DNA from: Leptolinea sp. HRD-7
GTDB lineage: Bacteria; Chloroflexota; Anaerolineae; Anaerolineales; Anaerolineaceae
Direction: 5' to 3'
Assembly (NCBI GenBank): GCA_024363285.1
Contig: AP024710.1
Coordinates: 3,132,001 to 3,196,000 of the forward strand
DNA: 64,000 nucleotides
Made by a program: the position numbers and the translations under genes. Of this stretch, positions 46,459 through 56,417 are shown in pieces. Each line of letters begins with the position of its first letter. The stretch's first letter is position 1. The notes beneath the pieces were generated by a model. That model ran no database searches. It was not told the origin of the DNA and saw nothing but the letters and a program-made list of their open reading frames with translations.

Positions 46459-47316
46459 ATGAATAAAACAGTGATCATCACCGATTCCGACTCAAGTCTT
46501 CCCGACTCAATTCTTGAAAAATATGGGATCCTCTGTGCTCCTATCGGAATCAATTTTGGCCATGAAACCTACATCTCGGGCAAAACCATTGATGACGCCG
46601 GGGTTTTTCGAATCATTGATGAAAAACAACAGCTTCCCACAACATCTGCGCCAAATCCACAGGCGTATGTTGACCTGTATAAAGAAGCTTTCCAGCAGGG
46701 AGCGAAGACCATTATCTGCATTACAGTTTCAAGCCAGGTAAGTTCTACATTTGAATCCGCTGAAAAAGCCCGGGAATCATTTCCTGAAAGTGATATCCAT
46801 GTCATAGATTCCCTGAACTTATCCGTCGGGCAGGGTTTTATGGTACTCGCAGCCGCCGAAGCGGCAACCCGCGGAGCGAGTGTGGATGAAATTAAATTGG
46901 CTATTAAAAAAACCGGTGAGAACATACATACATTCGCTACCCTGCCCACTTTAAAATATCTTTATCTGGGTGGCCGTGTAAGCCGTCTGCAGGCCAGTCT
47001 GGCAGATACGTTCGAAATCAGGCCCACGCTCACAGTCAAAGATGGCAAACTGGTTATTCTGGAAAAAAACCGGACCATGAAGCGTGGTTTGAATCAGATG
47101 ATTAATCATGTTCTAAAAATCGCCCACAATAAACCAGTGGTCCGAATGGCGGTACTTCATGTCAATGACCCGGCCGGCGCGGAAAAATTAAAACAGGATT
47201 TAATGGAGAAAATTAAGTACCCTGATACTATCGATATTATGGGGCTCACCCCTGGTTTGTCAGTTCACACAGGTGCCGGATTGCTGGGCATAGTCGTACA
47301 GACCGGAGAAAAATAA
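46459..47316 (+). CDS. DegV family protein (fatty-acid binding, FakB-like)
   Basis: The 285-residue protein has the DegV pattern: ITDSDSSLPDSI at the start, LPTTSAPNPQAYVDLY, CITVSSQVSSTFESA, and LKYLYLGGRVSR in the second domain, ending in HTGAGLLGI. Members bind a fatty acid and present it to the kinase FakA, which is not in this window. It has its own promoter with an operator-like element shared with the preceding regulator gene. Confidence 0.92.
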   Translation: MNKTVIITDSDSSLPDSILEKYGILCAPIGINFGHETYISGKTIDDAGVFRIIDEKQQLPTTSAPNPQAYVDLYKEAFQQGAKTIICITVSSQVSSTFESAEKARESFPESDIHVIDSLNLSVGQGFMVLAAAEAATRGASVDEIKLAIKKTGENIHTFATLPTLKYLYLGGRVSRLQASLADTFEIRPTLTVKDGKLVILEKNRTMKRGLNQMINHVLKIAHNKPVVRMAVLHVNDPAGAEKLKQDLMEKIKYPDTIDIMGLTPGLSVHTGAGLLGIVVQTGEK

Positions 47317-47476
47317 TGCGGCGGAATTCCGCTGACAGAATAAACAAATTCCTACCAAATTAGCGCAATTTATAGTAAACTTGGTTTTCAATTGCAGATA
47401 TCTCTGCAGCTTTCCGCTCCCGGTTTCATATACTATGTCTTCCGGGGGCAATCCCGTGGAAAGGAGGAATTCCCTG
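47317..47476 (+). promoter_or_regulatory. Leader of the rpsF operon with possible S6-S18 binding hairpin
   Basis: This 160-bp non-coding leader has a short hairpin GCAGA/TCTGC near 47395-47410. It also has a longer one, CTCCCGG (47417-47423) with CCGGGGG (47442-47448), followed by AATCCCGTGG and the rpsF ribosome-binding site AAGGAGG. Many bacteria control rpsF operons by binding the S6-S18 complex to a leader hairpin with a CCG-type loop. The match here is by position and general form only. Confidence 0.4.
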
Positions 47477-47761
47477 ATGCGTAATTATGAGGTTGTCACC
47501 ATTTTCCAGCCTGATCTTGACGAGGCCGCGTTAGCTGCCGCCATTGAGAAAGTTAAAGGTTGGATCACCGAATCCGGTGGTGCCATTACCAAAGTAGACG
47601 TCTGGGGCAAACGCCGCATGGCTTACATGATCCGCAAAACCCGTGAAGGTCAGTATGCTGTGATCTATGCCCAGATGGAACCCGCATTTACCAGCACACT
47701 GGAACGCAATTTGCGTTTCCATGAGCCGTTAATGCGCTTCATGATCACTCTGGTTGATTAA
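47477..47761 (+). CDS. rpsF: 30S ribosomal protein S6
   Basis: The ATG at 47477 follows AAGGAGG by seven bases and starts MRNYEVVTIFQPDLDE, the normal S6 N-terminus; the longer frame has no support. The 94-residue product includes VWGKRRMAYMIRKTREGQYAVIY and RFHEPLMRFM, typical of S6. It binds 16S rRNA with S18 in the small-subunit platform. It leads the rpsF-ssb-rpsR operon, a widely conserved order. Confidence 0.96.
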   Translation: MRNYEVVTIFQPDLDEAALAAAIEKVKGWITESGGAITKVDVWGKRRMAYMIRKTREGQYAVIYAQMEPAFTSTLERNLRFHEPLMRFMITLVD

Positions 47762-47804
47762 TTTGACCTGATCTGAATTCAGGTCGCATGGACGAGGAAT
47801 ACAC

Positions 47805-48215
47805 ATGGGTCGTAGTCTCAACAAAGTCATGATCATTGGTCACGTTGGCCGTGAACCGGAAATGCGTTACACGCCTTCGGGACGGCCGGTAACAACATTC
47901 ACCGTAGCCACCAACCGATCATGGAATAGTGCTGATGGCGAACACCATGTGGAAACAGAATGGTTCAATGTGGTTACCTGGGGAAGTCTGGCTGAAGTTT
48001 GCAAACAACATCTCACAAAAGGCCAACAGGTTTATATCGAAGGGCGCTTACAATCTCGCCGATGGGAAGATGCTGATAATGTGCGTCACACCAGCGTAGA
48101 AATTGTCGCCAGTGAGATGATGATCCTGGGCGAACGCCGTGAGCCCCAATCCGCTGGAACCTTAAATGGAGATTTCCTCTCCACTGAAGAAATGGAAGAT
48201 GAATTTCCATATTGA
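47805..48215 (+). CDS. ssb: Single-stranded DNA-binding protein
   Basis: The 136-residue protein has the SSB OB-fold: [35 protein letters not shown] and EWFNVVTWG, then [11 protein letters not shown]. The C-terminal tail is short and ends EDEFPY, an acidic tip that matches the partner-binding DDDIPF of other SSBs with Tyr for Phe. It protects single strands and recruits repair proteins. It lies between rpsF and rpsR. Confidence 0.96.
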   Translation: MGRSLNKVMIIGHVGREPEMRYTPSGRPVTTFTVATNRSWNSADGEHHVETEWFNVVTWGSLAEVCKQHLTKGQQVYIEGRLQSRRWEDADNVRHTSVEIVASEMMILGERREPQSAGTLNGDFLSTEEMEDEFPY

Positions 48216-48226
48216 TGGAGAAAAAA

Positions 48227-48514
48227 ATGGCTGAAGAAAACTTACAGGAAAACGAGCAGTCCGCCGGTGGTTATGGTGCTGGACGCCGTTATGTAGCCCG
48301 GCCCAAAATATGCCAATTTTGCGCCGACAAGAATATCAAGATCGATTACAAATCCAGCGACATGATGCGCCGCTTTGTCACCGAAGAAGGCAAAATTCGC
48401 CCCCGCCGTCAAACAGGTACCTGCGCGCGTCATCAGCGCGAACTGGCCGGTGCAGTTAAACGTGCCCGTCACATCGCCTTGCTGCCGTTTGTAAGCGAAC
48501 GTCCCAACGACTAG
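48227..48514 (+). CDS. rpsR: 30S ribosomal protein S18
   Basis: The ATG at 48227 has GGAG six bases upstream and is preferred over the ATG overlapping the ssb stop (48215). The 95-residue protein has ICQFCADK and [10 protein letters not shown], with Cys and His residues as in zinc-binding S18 forms, and the conserved [19 protein letters not shown]. It pairs with S6 in the ribosome platform. Confidence 0.95.
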   Translation: MAEENLQENEQSAGGYGAGRRYVARPKICQFCADKNIKIDYKSSDMMRRFVTEEGKIRPRRQTGTCARHQRELAGAVKRARHIALLPFVSERPND

Positions 48515-48539
48515 TTTTTAATGACGCATGGTTGATGAA

Positions 48540-48577
48540 GGGGCACAGGATTACTATGCCTGTGCCCCATAGTTTTT
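48540..48577 (+). terminator. Terminator of the rpsF-ssb-rpsR operon
   Basis: GGGGCACAGG (48540-48549) and CCTGTGCCCC (48559-48568) are perfect 10-bp arms around a 9-base loop, followed by ATAGTTTTTA, a short T-run. Confidence 0.82.
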
Positions 48578-48593
48578 AAATTCGAGGTCTACG

Positions 48594-49877
48594 ATGGCTG
48601 AAGAAGAATCCAAAAAAATTGTAACGAAGAAACATCTCGCTCGACTGGAACGTGAACAGATCCAACGCCGTTATCTGATAACCGGTGTAAGCGTTGCGCT
48701 TGCCCTGGTTATTCTGGTGATCATTTATGGTATTCTGGATCAGACAATTTTCCAGTTCAACAAAACAGTCGCTGAAGTCGGTAAAGAAAAGATCATCGCG
48801 TCTGAATACATGGGCCGCGTCCGCTATGCCCGCTGGCAGTTGATCCGACAGTATGATCAGACCGTTCAGATGGCGGATATGTTCGGCGGTTTGAACAGTG
48901 CCAATGGCAGTTATTTCCAGAACCAGTTACAACAGATTCAAACCCAGCTAACTAACACCACTCTGTTGGGCAGCCAGGTACTGGAAGCCATGATTGACGA
49001 GCGCGTAGTAGAACAGGAAGCCGCCAAAGAAGGCATCACGGTAACCGATCAAGAAATTGATGCCGCCATTCAGTAGGCTTTCGGTTTCTATGCGAATGGA
49101 ACTCCTACTCCTCAGGCTACTTTCACCCCCGTTGTAGCTTCAACACTTTCGGCTACCCAGTTGGCAATTGTCACGTTAACCCCCACTCCAACCAAAGAAC
49201 CCACAGCTACAGAAATGCCCACTGCCACACCTCCAGCTGTTGAACCAACGGCGACGGCTATCAGCAGTCCGTACCCCACTTCTACTCCATATACCCTGGA
49301 AGGGTTTAAAACCCGGTATTCCGATGTTTTGAAATCCATGGCAGAGATCAAATTCACAGAAGCGGATTTCCGCAAAGCTTTCAAAGCCAGCCTTCTGCGG
49401 GATAAAATGAGCAAGAAGATCAGTGCTGATACACCGCGCACGGAAGAACAGGTGTGGGCCCGCCATATCCTTCTGGCTGATGAACAGGCTGCCAAAGACG
49501 CTCTTGCGCGCCTGCAAAAAGGTGAAGCCTGGGATGCGTTGGCTAAGGAACTTTCCAAAGACACCAGTAATAAAGATACGGGTGGAGATCTTGGTTGGTT
49601 CAATAAATCCAAGATGGTTAAGGAATTTTCTGATGCGGCTTTCGCTTTGAAAATTGGTGAGATCAGCCAACCGGTGAAGACCAGCTTCGGTTACCACATC
49701 ATTCAGGTTCTGGGTCATGAAGACCGCGCTCTTGACGCCGCATTCTATGCGCAGAAACAGAATGACGCCTTCGAAGAATGGATCGCGACAAAATCAAAAG
49801 AACTGGGTGTGAAAAAGTACGACATTACTTCACTCACCCCGTCTGACCCGGCATTTCCTACCCAGGCAGCTAAATAA
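48594..49877 (+). pseudogene. PpiC/SurA-like peptidyl-prolyl isomerase gene with an in-frame TAG
   Basis: One frame holds a complete foldase gene, interrupted only by TAG at 49074-49076. The part before the stop (160 residues) has a membrane anchor (about 29-50) and a SurA_N-like domain ending TVTDQEIDAAIQ. After the stop the same frame continues with [13 protein letters not shown], a Pro/Thr linker and a full parvulin domain ([39 protein letters not shown]). A single base change would restore 427 residues. It could be a recent nonsense mutation, a sequencing error or amber readthrough. If translated, the halves would be an anchored chaperone domain alone and a cytoplasmic C-terminal piece starting near 49161. 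GAGGT precedes the ATG. Confidence 0.85.
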
Positions 49878-49891
49878 ATAAAAAAAATAAG

Positions 49892-49931
49892 AAAAAACGG
49901 ATCCGTAAAAAATTGCGGATCCGTTTTTTTT
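49892..49931. terminator. Bidirectional terminator between the foldase gene and smc
   Basis: CGGATCCG (49898-49905) and CGGATCCG (49916-49923) pair, extended by A-run/T-run arms on both sides, serving both converging genes. Confidence 0.88.
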
Positions 49932-52900
49932 ACTTAACCATGTCGATTGGTATATCGTCCAGACGCAGACTGATCACCTGACTGGCCGAGTCTCGTCCCA
50001 TAGTAATTCCATAAATCACATCCGCTGCCTGTACAGTATTGCGGTTGTGTGTGATCACCAGGAACTGCGTTTGGTTTGCCAGCTCACGCAACAGGTCTCG
50101 GTAGCGACCCACATTGGCTTCGTCTAACATCGCGTCAACTTCATCCAGTACGCAAAACGGAGTCGGTGAAACTTTCAGCAGCGAGAATACCAGCGCCACC
50201 GCCGTAAGGCTGCGTTCCCCACCTGATAACAGAGAAAGCCCCTGTTCCCGTCTGCCAGGCAGCCTGGCTTCTATATCAATACCGGTTTCGGTAAAATTAT
50301 TCTCATCAGTGAGGATCAATTTCGCGCTTCCACCCCCGAACAACCGGGTGAACATTTTTTCAAACTCTGCAGCCACCTTATGGAAAGTTTGTTTAAAATC
50401 GCGCTCCATTACGTCATCAAGTTCTTCGATGATCTTGCACAGGTCCTCGTCAGCCTTCTTTAGGTCGTCAATCTGAGTTTTTAAATATTCATAACGTTCC
50501 ACCACTGACTGGTATTCAGCCTGTGCTTCAGGGTTGACAGCACCCATCCGGCGTAGATGTGCTTTCTGCCTGTTGATACTCTCTTCCATTTCAGGTGGGA
50601 TCTCTGTGATATTGGGTAATTGTTCCACCCAACCATCTAACGGTAACGGTGACTGCGCCGCCATGTCTTCCGAATACTCAAGGATAACAAGGCCCATATC
50701 TTCTTCGATCTTTTTGCGGAGGTTATCTACCGCGTCTTTGCTGCGGGCATATTCCAATTTTGCCTGCGCAACAGCCCTTTCTGCGGCAGTAACTTTTTGC
50801 TGAGATGTCAGCAGGTCTGACTGCAAGTCGTTGTATTCCTTGTCGAGCTGTGCCAGATCTTTCTCAGCCGGAGTGATCTTCTCATCCAACAATTCGGTCT
50901 GTTTGTTTATTTCATCAATTGCTTCACTTTGCCGGTTGACCTCCAGGTCAATAGTCCGGCGTTCATTTAATAACCCATCGATCTGCGCTTTCAGATCATT
51001 CACTTGTTGGATAGTCCGGTCAATAATGGTTCGCTGGTCAGCCAGACGTCGTTCCGCTTCCTGGCGAGCTTTTCGTGAAACAGCCACAGTAGTGTTCCAG
51101 TGAAATACCTGGCTTTGTATCTCATCAAGGCTCAACCGGGCCAGCGCGTTATTTTTTTCTTTTAATTGAACGCTGATCTCTTGAATGGAATTCTGGTTGG
51201 CAACGATTGACTGGTCTAATTTCACCAGTTCGTCATTCGCCGATTCGATTTGTTTTTTCTGGTGTTCTATCTGCTGTTTTTTCCAGTTAACCTGTTGGTT
51301 TAACTGGTTTAGTTCAAGCAATGCCTTCTGAGCCTTCTGGTCAAGTTTGCGGGTGATCTCTTCCACCTGTTGACGATTTTTCTGTAAACGGGTTTCTTCT
51401 TCGCGAAGAGAACGCAGATCGCCGTCTAATTTTGCGATCCGTTCATCCGCTTCGTTCAGGTCTTCTTCCACCTGAGTCAGCACCGCCTCCAGTTCCTTGC
51501 GCTCACGCGGCCGGCTGATAATGCTGCCGCGTCCTTCACGCCCTGCAATAACAGCCCCATTGCTTAAGAAAACCTCACCATTTAATGTAACGGCGCGGGT
51601 GTTGTTTTCTTTTCCTCGGGCTACCCGGCGGGCTGTTTGACGGTCTTTAACCACCCAGGCATTCCCCAGCGCGGCCTGGATTACTTTCTTTAATCCGGGA
51701 GGAGCTTTCACCAGGTCACTGGCTAACCCGACTACTCCATCCATGGAAGCCGGATTACTTTTTGGCTGCGAATCCACCAGAGCGGATACCGGCAACAATG
51801 CCGCCCTGCCCTGGTCGCTGGTGCCCAGCCAGCTGACAGCCTGGTCTTCGTCAGCATCATCCGCCAGATAAATAGCATCCAGAAATTCGCCTAAAACCGC
51901 GGCAATTGCCTGCTCATATTCTTTAGGCACTTCCAGGAGACTGGTCAGTGCCGAATATTTTCCCCGTAATTGCCCATTCTTCGCCTGCTGCAATACGGCT
52001 TTTGCGCCTCCGGCCAGTCCACTGAAGGCATTTTCCGCCTCGATCAAGGCTTTCAACTGGCCGTTCAACTGCGCGCGCCGGCTTTCCAACTTGTTCAGAG
52101 CTTCCTGTTGCTCACGGCGCTGTGCTTCAGCTTCTGTGATCTTACGACGGGTTTCGGTTACCTCTTCCGCCAGATTCTGGAGATCTTCCTCTGCTCGCTC
52201 GCGTTCAGACCGGGTAGACTTCTCTACCTGTTTCAATTCTTCCAGTTTTTTTTCTTCATCCGCGATTCCGGTTTCAAATCCAGACAGACTGTTTTTTAAT
52301 GACTCTGTTCGCGATATGATCTCATTCCGATGCGCCTGCAGTTTTACGTTTGCCGTCTCAAGTTCCACCATTTTGCGGCGGGTGACACGTACATCTTCTT
52401 CGCATGCCTGCCGTTCACCCTGAAGCTTTTCCAGCTGGCCGGTCACTTGCTCAGATTGTAATTGGGCTTCATCCAATTCTGCCTGAAGGCGTTCAACCTC
52501 GTCAGTCATCTCCTGCAGACTCTTGCGGCGAGAGTTTATTTCCTCCTCGCGCTTTGCCAGTTCATTTTGCAGAGACATTTCTCGCTCAAGAAGAGAACGC
52601 TTACGCTCCTGCTTCACCGCGACTTCGCGTAACAGAGCTTCTTCACGACTGTGCAGACTGGCCAACTGACTGTGCCATTCTGAAAGTTGATGGCGAACGT
52701 CACTCAGGCGCTGTTTTTTCTGATTTAAAACAATATCAAATTCATTTAGCGCGTCTCGGTTCTTTTCGAGATTGGCTTCATAGGAACGCAAAATATCATG
52801 ATCTCGCCGGACACTCTTCTGAGTGAGGTTCCAGTGATATCCATACCAGTCACGCAGTAACAGGCGAAGGTCATTTTTGATCTGTTCATATTCAATAGCC

Positions 52901-53538
52901 CGTCTGGCCTGTCGTTCCAGAGAAACCAACCGAGGTTCCAGTTCGCTGACAATATCCTGCACACGCACCAGGTTCCGACGTGTTGCTTCCAGCCGGCTCA
53001 ACGATTCTTCCCGCCTTCCGCGATACAGACCGATACCGGCCGCCTCTTCAAAGAACCGCCTGCGTTCTTCCGGTTTCAATGACAGAGCGGCATCCACAAG
53101 TCCCTGCCCGATAATGGTATATGTGCGTTCAGCGAGGCCGGAAAGAGCCAGCAATTCGGAAATTTCCTTCAAACGCACCTTTTGACCGTTCAGGAGGTAT
53201 TCATTCTGCCCGTCGCGGTAGGCGCGGCGGGTGATGGATACTTCAGAATAATCAATGGGCAGCCAGCCGTCTTCATTATTGAATGTAATTGTGGCTGATG
53301 CCATTCCCGCGCGAGCACGCTGTTCGGAACCGGAAAAGATCATATCTTCTGTCTTACGGCCGCGCAGCAGGCTAAACGCCTGTTCACCGAGCACCCAGCG
53401 AAGGGAATCGGCTATATTGGATTTGCCGGAACCGTTCGGCCCTACTATAGCCGTAACAACTCCAGGAAATTCAAACAAAACCTGGCTTGCAAAGGTTTTA
53501 TACCCGTGCAACTCCAGAGATTTCAATCGTGGTGGCAT
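49930..53538 (-). CDS. smc: Chromosome segregation protein SMC
   Basis: The 1202-residue protein is a full SMC ATPase: an N-terminal head with Walker A GPNGSGKSN (33-41), long coiled coils, a hinge around 520-680 with its Gly-rich segments, then a C-terminal head with signature LLSGGERSLTAVAL and Walker B FCVLDEVDAMLDEANV. It compacts and separates chromosomes as a ring with ScpA and ScpB. The scpA gene lies 2 kb away on the other strand; scpB is not in the window. It lies 21 bp after rnc, a common pairing. Confidence 0.97.
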   Translation of the reverse strand: MPPRLKSLELHGYKTFASQVLFEFPGVVTAIVGPNGSGKSNIADSLRWVLGEQAFSLLRGRKTEDMIFSGSEQRARAGMASATITFNNEDGWLPIDYSEVSITRRAYRDGQNEYLLNGQKVRLKEISELLALSGLAERTYTIIGQGLVDAALSLKPEERRRFFEEAAGIGLYRGRREESLSRLEATRRNLVRVQDIVSELEPRLVSLERQARRAIEYEQIKNDLRLLLRDWYGYHWNLTQKSVRRDHDILRSYEANLEKNRDALNEFDIVLNQKKQRLSDVRHQLSEWHSQLASLHSREEALLREVAVKQERKRSLLEREMSLQNELAKREEEINSRRKSLQEMTDEVERLQAELDEAQLQSEQVTGQLEKLQGERQACEEDVRVTRRKMVELETANVKLQAHRNEIISRTESLKNSLSGFETGIADEEKKLEELKQVEKSTRSERERAEEDLQNLAEEVTETRRKITEAEAQRREQQEALNKLESRRAQLNGQLKALIEAENAFSGLAGGAKAVLQQAKNGQLRGKYSALTSLLEVPKEYEQAIAAVLGEFLDAIYLADDADEDQAVSWLGTSDQGRAALLPVSALVDSQPKSNPASMDGVVGLASDLVKAPPGLKKVIQAALGNAWVVKDRQTARRVARGKENNTRAVTLNGEVFLSNGAVIAGREGRGSIISRPRERKELEAVLTQVEEDLNEADERIAKLDGDLRSLREEETRLQKNRQQVEEITRKLDQKAQKALLELNQLNQQVNWKKQQIEHQKKQIESANDELVKLDQSIVANQNSIQEISVQLKEKNNALARLSLDEIQSQVFHWNTTVAVSRKARQEAERRLADQRTIIDRTIQQVNDLKAQIDGLLNERRTIDLEVNRQSEAIDEINKQTELLDEKITPAEKDLAQLDKEYNDLQSDLLTSQQKVTAAERAVAQAKLEYARSKDAVDNLRKKIEEDMGLVILEYSEDMAAQSPLPLDGWVEQLPNITEIPPEMEESINRQKAHLRRMGAVNPEAQAEYQSVVERYEYLKTQIDDLKKADEDLCKIIEELDDVMERDFKQTFHKVAAEFEKMFTRLFGGGSAKLILTDENNFTETGIDIEARLPGRREQGLSLLSGGERSLTAVALVFSLLKVSPTPFCVLDEVDAMLDEANVGRYRDLLRELANQTQFLVITHNRNTVQAADVIYGITMGRDSASQVISLRLDDIPIDMVK

Positions 53539-53559
53539 GGATCACTATTACCCTTCATG

Positions 53560-54288
53560 TTATTTATTTGTCTCGGTCAATCCGATCTTATCCAGCGCCT
53601 TCGATGCGGCTGATTTGGCAGCTGCCTGTTTACTGTGTCCTGTTCCGGATCCATAGATTTCCCCGTTCACAACTACATCCACTTCAAATACTTTCGAATG
53701 GTCCGGTCCACTCGAATTACGGGTGACATAAACCGGCGCCTGAAACCCCTGACTCTGCGCCCATTCCTGGAAAAGGCTTTTGGGATCTTCATTTTTATGG
53801 TGCAGCAAAATATCCTCAGAAGCAGCATCCAACAAAGGACCTGAGAAATCCTTAACAGCATCAATACCACAATCCAGGTATAACGCCCCAATCACCGCTT
53901 CAAATGTATCACACAATAGCGCGTCACGATCACGCCCCCCTCCCTGTGACTCACCCCTTCCTAGCCGCATGGCATTTCCCAGATGCAGCTGGCGAGCAAA
54001 TTCCGCGAAACGTTCGGTATGCACCAGAGCAGACCGCATGCGGGTCAGGTCTCCTTCCGCCATTTCAGGATAGCGGTTATATAACCACGCGCCGACTATA
54101 AAATCCATTACCGCGTCACCCAGAAACTCCAACCGTTCGTTATCTTCCAGAGCGTCACTATGTTCATTCAGATAGGAACGATGGGTCAACGCCCGACTCA
54201 GCAACCAGAAATTTTTGAAAGGCAGCCGCAGCCGTTTAGCCAGATCTTCCGGTGATTCTTGTATATTCGGGATTACAGTGTTATCCAA
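53560..54288 (-). CDS. rnc: Ribonuclease III
   Basis: The catalytic domain has SRALTHRSYLNE, the signature NERLEFLGDAVMDFIV and the acidic DTFEAVIGALYLD. A double-stranded RNA-binding domain follows (about 170-240), with QAAAKSAASKAL. The TTG at 54288 has GGGAGG five bases upstream and is used; a GTG at 54321 would add 11 residues but has no ribosome-binding site. RNase III matures rRNA and cuts structured mRNA. It is co-directional with smc. Confidence 0.94.
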   Translation of the reverse strand: MDNTVIPNIQESPEDLAKRLRLPFKNFWLLSRALTHRSYLNEHSDALEDNERLEFLGDAVMDFIVGAWLYNRYPEMAEGDLTRMRSALVHTERFAEFARQLHLGNAMRLGRGESQGGGRDRDALLCDTFEAVIGALYLDCGIDAVKDFSGPLLDAASEDILLHHKNEDPKSLFQEWAQSQGFQAPVYVTRNSSGPDHSKVFEVDVVVNGEIYGSGTGHSKQAAAKSAASKALDKIGLTETNK

Positions 54289-54366
54289 AAAAGCCTCCCG
54301 AACTAAAGGAGCGCAATCCACCTCACTTGCTCATGTCAGGTAAATTGCGGCCCATCAGTTCACTTT

Positions 54367-55464
54367 TCAAATGGGATAGTATTTTAACCCGTTCCCGGAA
54401 ATTATGAGAATAATGGGACGGGGAATTTCCATATTCATGTGATTTAGCGCGGCCCAGGTCAATGCTGAAGTTGGTTCCGCGTAAACTCCTTTTTTTGCCA
54501 AATGAGAACAGGCAGGTAATATTTCTTCCTCTGCAATAGTGATGATCTCACCCCTAGCCGCGGAAAGATGTTTTAGTATAGCTTTCGCCCTTACAGGCTT
54601 CGAAACACGTACCCCTTCTGCCATCGTGTTGCCTTCAAAAACATCCGCCATCTTTTCCAGTCCATAGCGATACGCTAGCGAAAGGGGTGAGCAATTTTCC
54701 GCCTGAACACCCACATAATACGGCTCTGAATCCAGTATGCCACATTTAACCAACGCCGCGAAACCGCGCATTATTCCCAACAGTAACGCCCCATGACCTG
54801 CCGGCGCGATAACAGTGCCGATCCGCCCTTCTGTCTGTTCAGCTAATTCGTAAGCGATAGTGGCAATCCCCGGAATTCCAAAGGGCAGAAATGCGTGGCT
54901 GCCATACACATCACCGTTTTCTACAGCCTCAATCACCGCTTTTGCGGCTTGAGAACGAGAACCCGGTACAGAAACCAGTTCGGCGCCGTATTCCTCAATT
55001 TGTCGGCGTTTAGGGCCGGCGGCCTGCTCAGGAACATAGACTCTGGCAGCAATCCCACCCCTGGCGCAATACGCGGCAAATGAGGCTCCAGCATTTCCAC
55101 TGGAATCTTCCACCGAAGAAAACACGTTTCGCGCCAACAACTGGCTGACCAATACCGCAGAACCGCGGTCTTTGTACGATCCGGTAGGGTTTAGACTTTC
55201 CAGTTTGAACCCAATCTCATGAGTTGTTGGATCATCCCAAATGAAAGGGGTATTACCCTCTCCCAGGGTCACTACCAATTCAGGATTTCTGAGAGAAAAA
55301 CTACTCCGGTATTTCCATATACCTGGAAGTTCAGGTGTATATGCGCCCGTATCAAATTCCGGCAAATCAGCAAAATCAAAATATCCGCCGCAATTCTCGC
55401 AGCAATGAATCAGATAATTTTCTGGAAATAAACAGCCACAGTCTTCGCATCGAATTTCAGGCAT
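54367..55464 (-). CDS. thrC: Threonine synthase-like PLP enzyme with zinc ribbon
   Basis: The ATG at 55464 follows AGGAG and is used instead of a frame starting 90 bases earlier. The 365-residue protein starts with a zinc ribbon (CEDCGCLFP, HCCENCGG), then has LGEGNTPF, the PLP lysine in NPTGSYKDRGS and the phosphate-binding SSGNAGAS. This matches threonine synthases with an N-terminal ribbon; another beta-replacing PLP enzyme cannot be excluded. It makes threonine from O-phosphohomoserine. Confidence 0.85.
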   Translation of the reverse strand: MPEIRCEDCGCLFPENYLIHCCENCGGYFDFADLPEFDTGAYTPELPGIWKYRSSFSLRNPELVVTLGEGNTPFIWDDPTTHEIGFKLESLNPTGSYKDRGSAVLVSQLLARNVFSSVEDSSGNAGASFAAYCARGGIAARVYVPEQAAGPKRRQIEEYGAELVSVPGSRSQAAKAVIEAVENGDVYGSHAFLPFGIPGIATIAYELAEQTEGRIGTVIAPAGHGALLLGIMRGFAALVKCGILDSEPYYVGVQAENCSPLSLAYRYGLEKMADVFEGNTMAEGVRVSKPVRAKAILKHLSAARGEIITIAEEEILPACSHLAKKGVYAEPTSALTWAALNHMNMEIPRPIILIISGNGLKYYPI

Positions 55465-55595
55465 GCAACAACTCCTGTCGATTATTATACAATTTTCACC
55501 TGTGGACAAATTAAATAAAAAAACCTTACAACCCAATAACATGCCTATGCGCATTTATTGGGTCACTTTTTTCCCTCTTTTGCTATAATGGAACC

Positions 55596-56363
55596 ATGTT
55601 ACCTGAAGCCTCAAATCAAACAGCCTATCGGGTCAATACACCTGTCTATGAAGGTCCTTTGGACCTTCTTTTATCGTTAATTGAGAAAGCCGAATTGGAT
55701 ATTACCCGCCTGGCTCTCGCCCAGGTTACAGATCAATACCTCACCTACATACAACAAATGGAAGGCATTCGCGCGGCAGATATCTCTGAATTTCTTGTGA
55801 TTGCCGCCAAACTGATCCAGATCAAATCAGCCGCGTTATTGCCAAAACCTCCAATGATCGAACCGGAAGAAGAAGATCCGGGTGAGGCACTGGCTCGACA
55901 ATTGATTGAATATAAGAAATATAAAGAAGCTTCTGCCTTTCTGGTAGATCGAGAAGAACACGGCCTGCATACCTACCTGCACATAGCGCAAACTCCTAAA
56001 ATTGAACCCCGACTAGACCTCTCGGGGCTTACATTAAATGACCTGATCGAAGCTGCGCGCGAAATTTTCTCAGGCAAATCCAACATCCCATTGAACCAGG
56101 TGGTTGCGGCTCCTAAAATCACTATTCGTGAACGTATCAGCCGCATTATCTCGATCATGCGTGAAAAACAGAAAACAACTTTTTTCGAACTGGTGCGTGA
56201 TAATACCAGTCGAATTTCGGTAGTTGTTACCTTTTTGGCCATGCTGGAACTGGTCAAACGCCATATGATCGAAGCTGACCAATCCAGGCTATTCGGTGAT
56301 ATCGCACTTCAGCCTCTTGAACTTAATCTTGACGAAAACGCCGCGTCCGAATTTGGTGAATGA
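55596..56363 (+). CDS. scpA: Segregation and condensation protein A
   Basis: The 255-residue kleisin has VNTPVYEGPLDLLLSLIEKAELDIT, the classic ScpA N-terminus that binds the SMC neck, then AAKLIQIKSAALLPKP, an acidic linker and a C-terminal winged helix (about 180-240, ISVVVTFLAMLELVKRHMI). It bridges the SMC heads. It is divergent from the threonine synthase gene. Confidence 0.94.
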   Translation: MLPEASNQTAYRVNTPVYEGPLDLLLSLIEKAELDITRLALAQVTDQYLTYIQQMEGIRAADISEFLVIAAKLIQIKSAALLPKPPMIEPEEEDPGEALARQLIEYKKYKEASAFLVDREEHGLHTYLHIAQTPKIEPRLDLSGLTLNDLIEAAREIFSGKSNIPLNQVVAAPKITIRERISRIISIMREKQKTTFFELVRDNTSRISVVVTFLAMLELVKRHMIEADQSRLFGDIALQPLELNLDENAASEFGE

Positions 56364-56417
56364 TCTTCTCTAAAGTGAAATGATATAATTTACTATCATT
56401 TCGCATGGAGGGACTAT

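Noticed and set aside
49112..49718. Two minus-strand frames of 166 and 180 codons
   Set aside because: Both are antisense to the conserved parvulin domain and its Pro/Thr linker.
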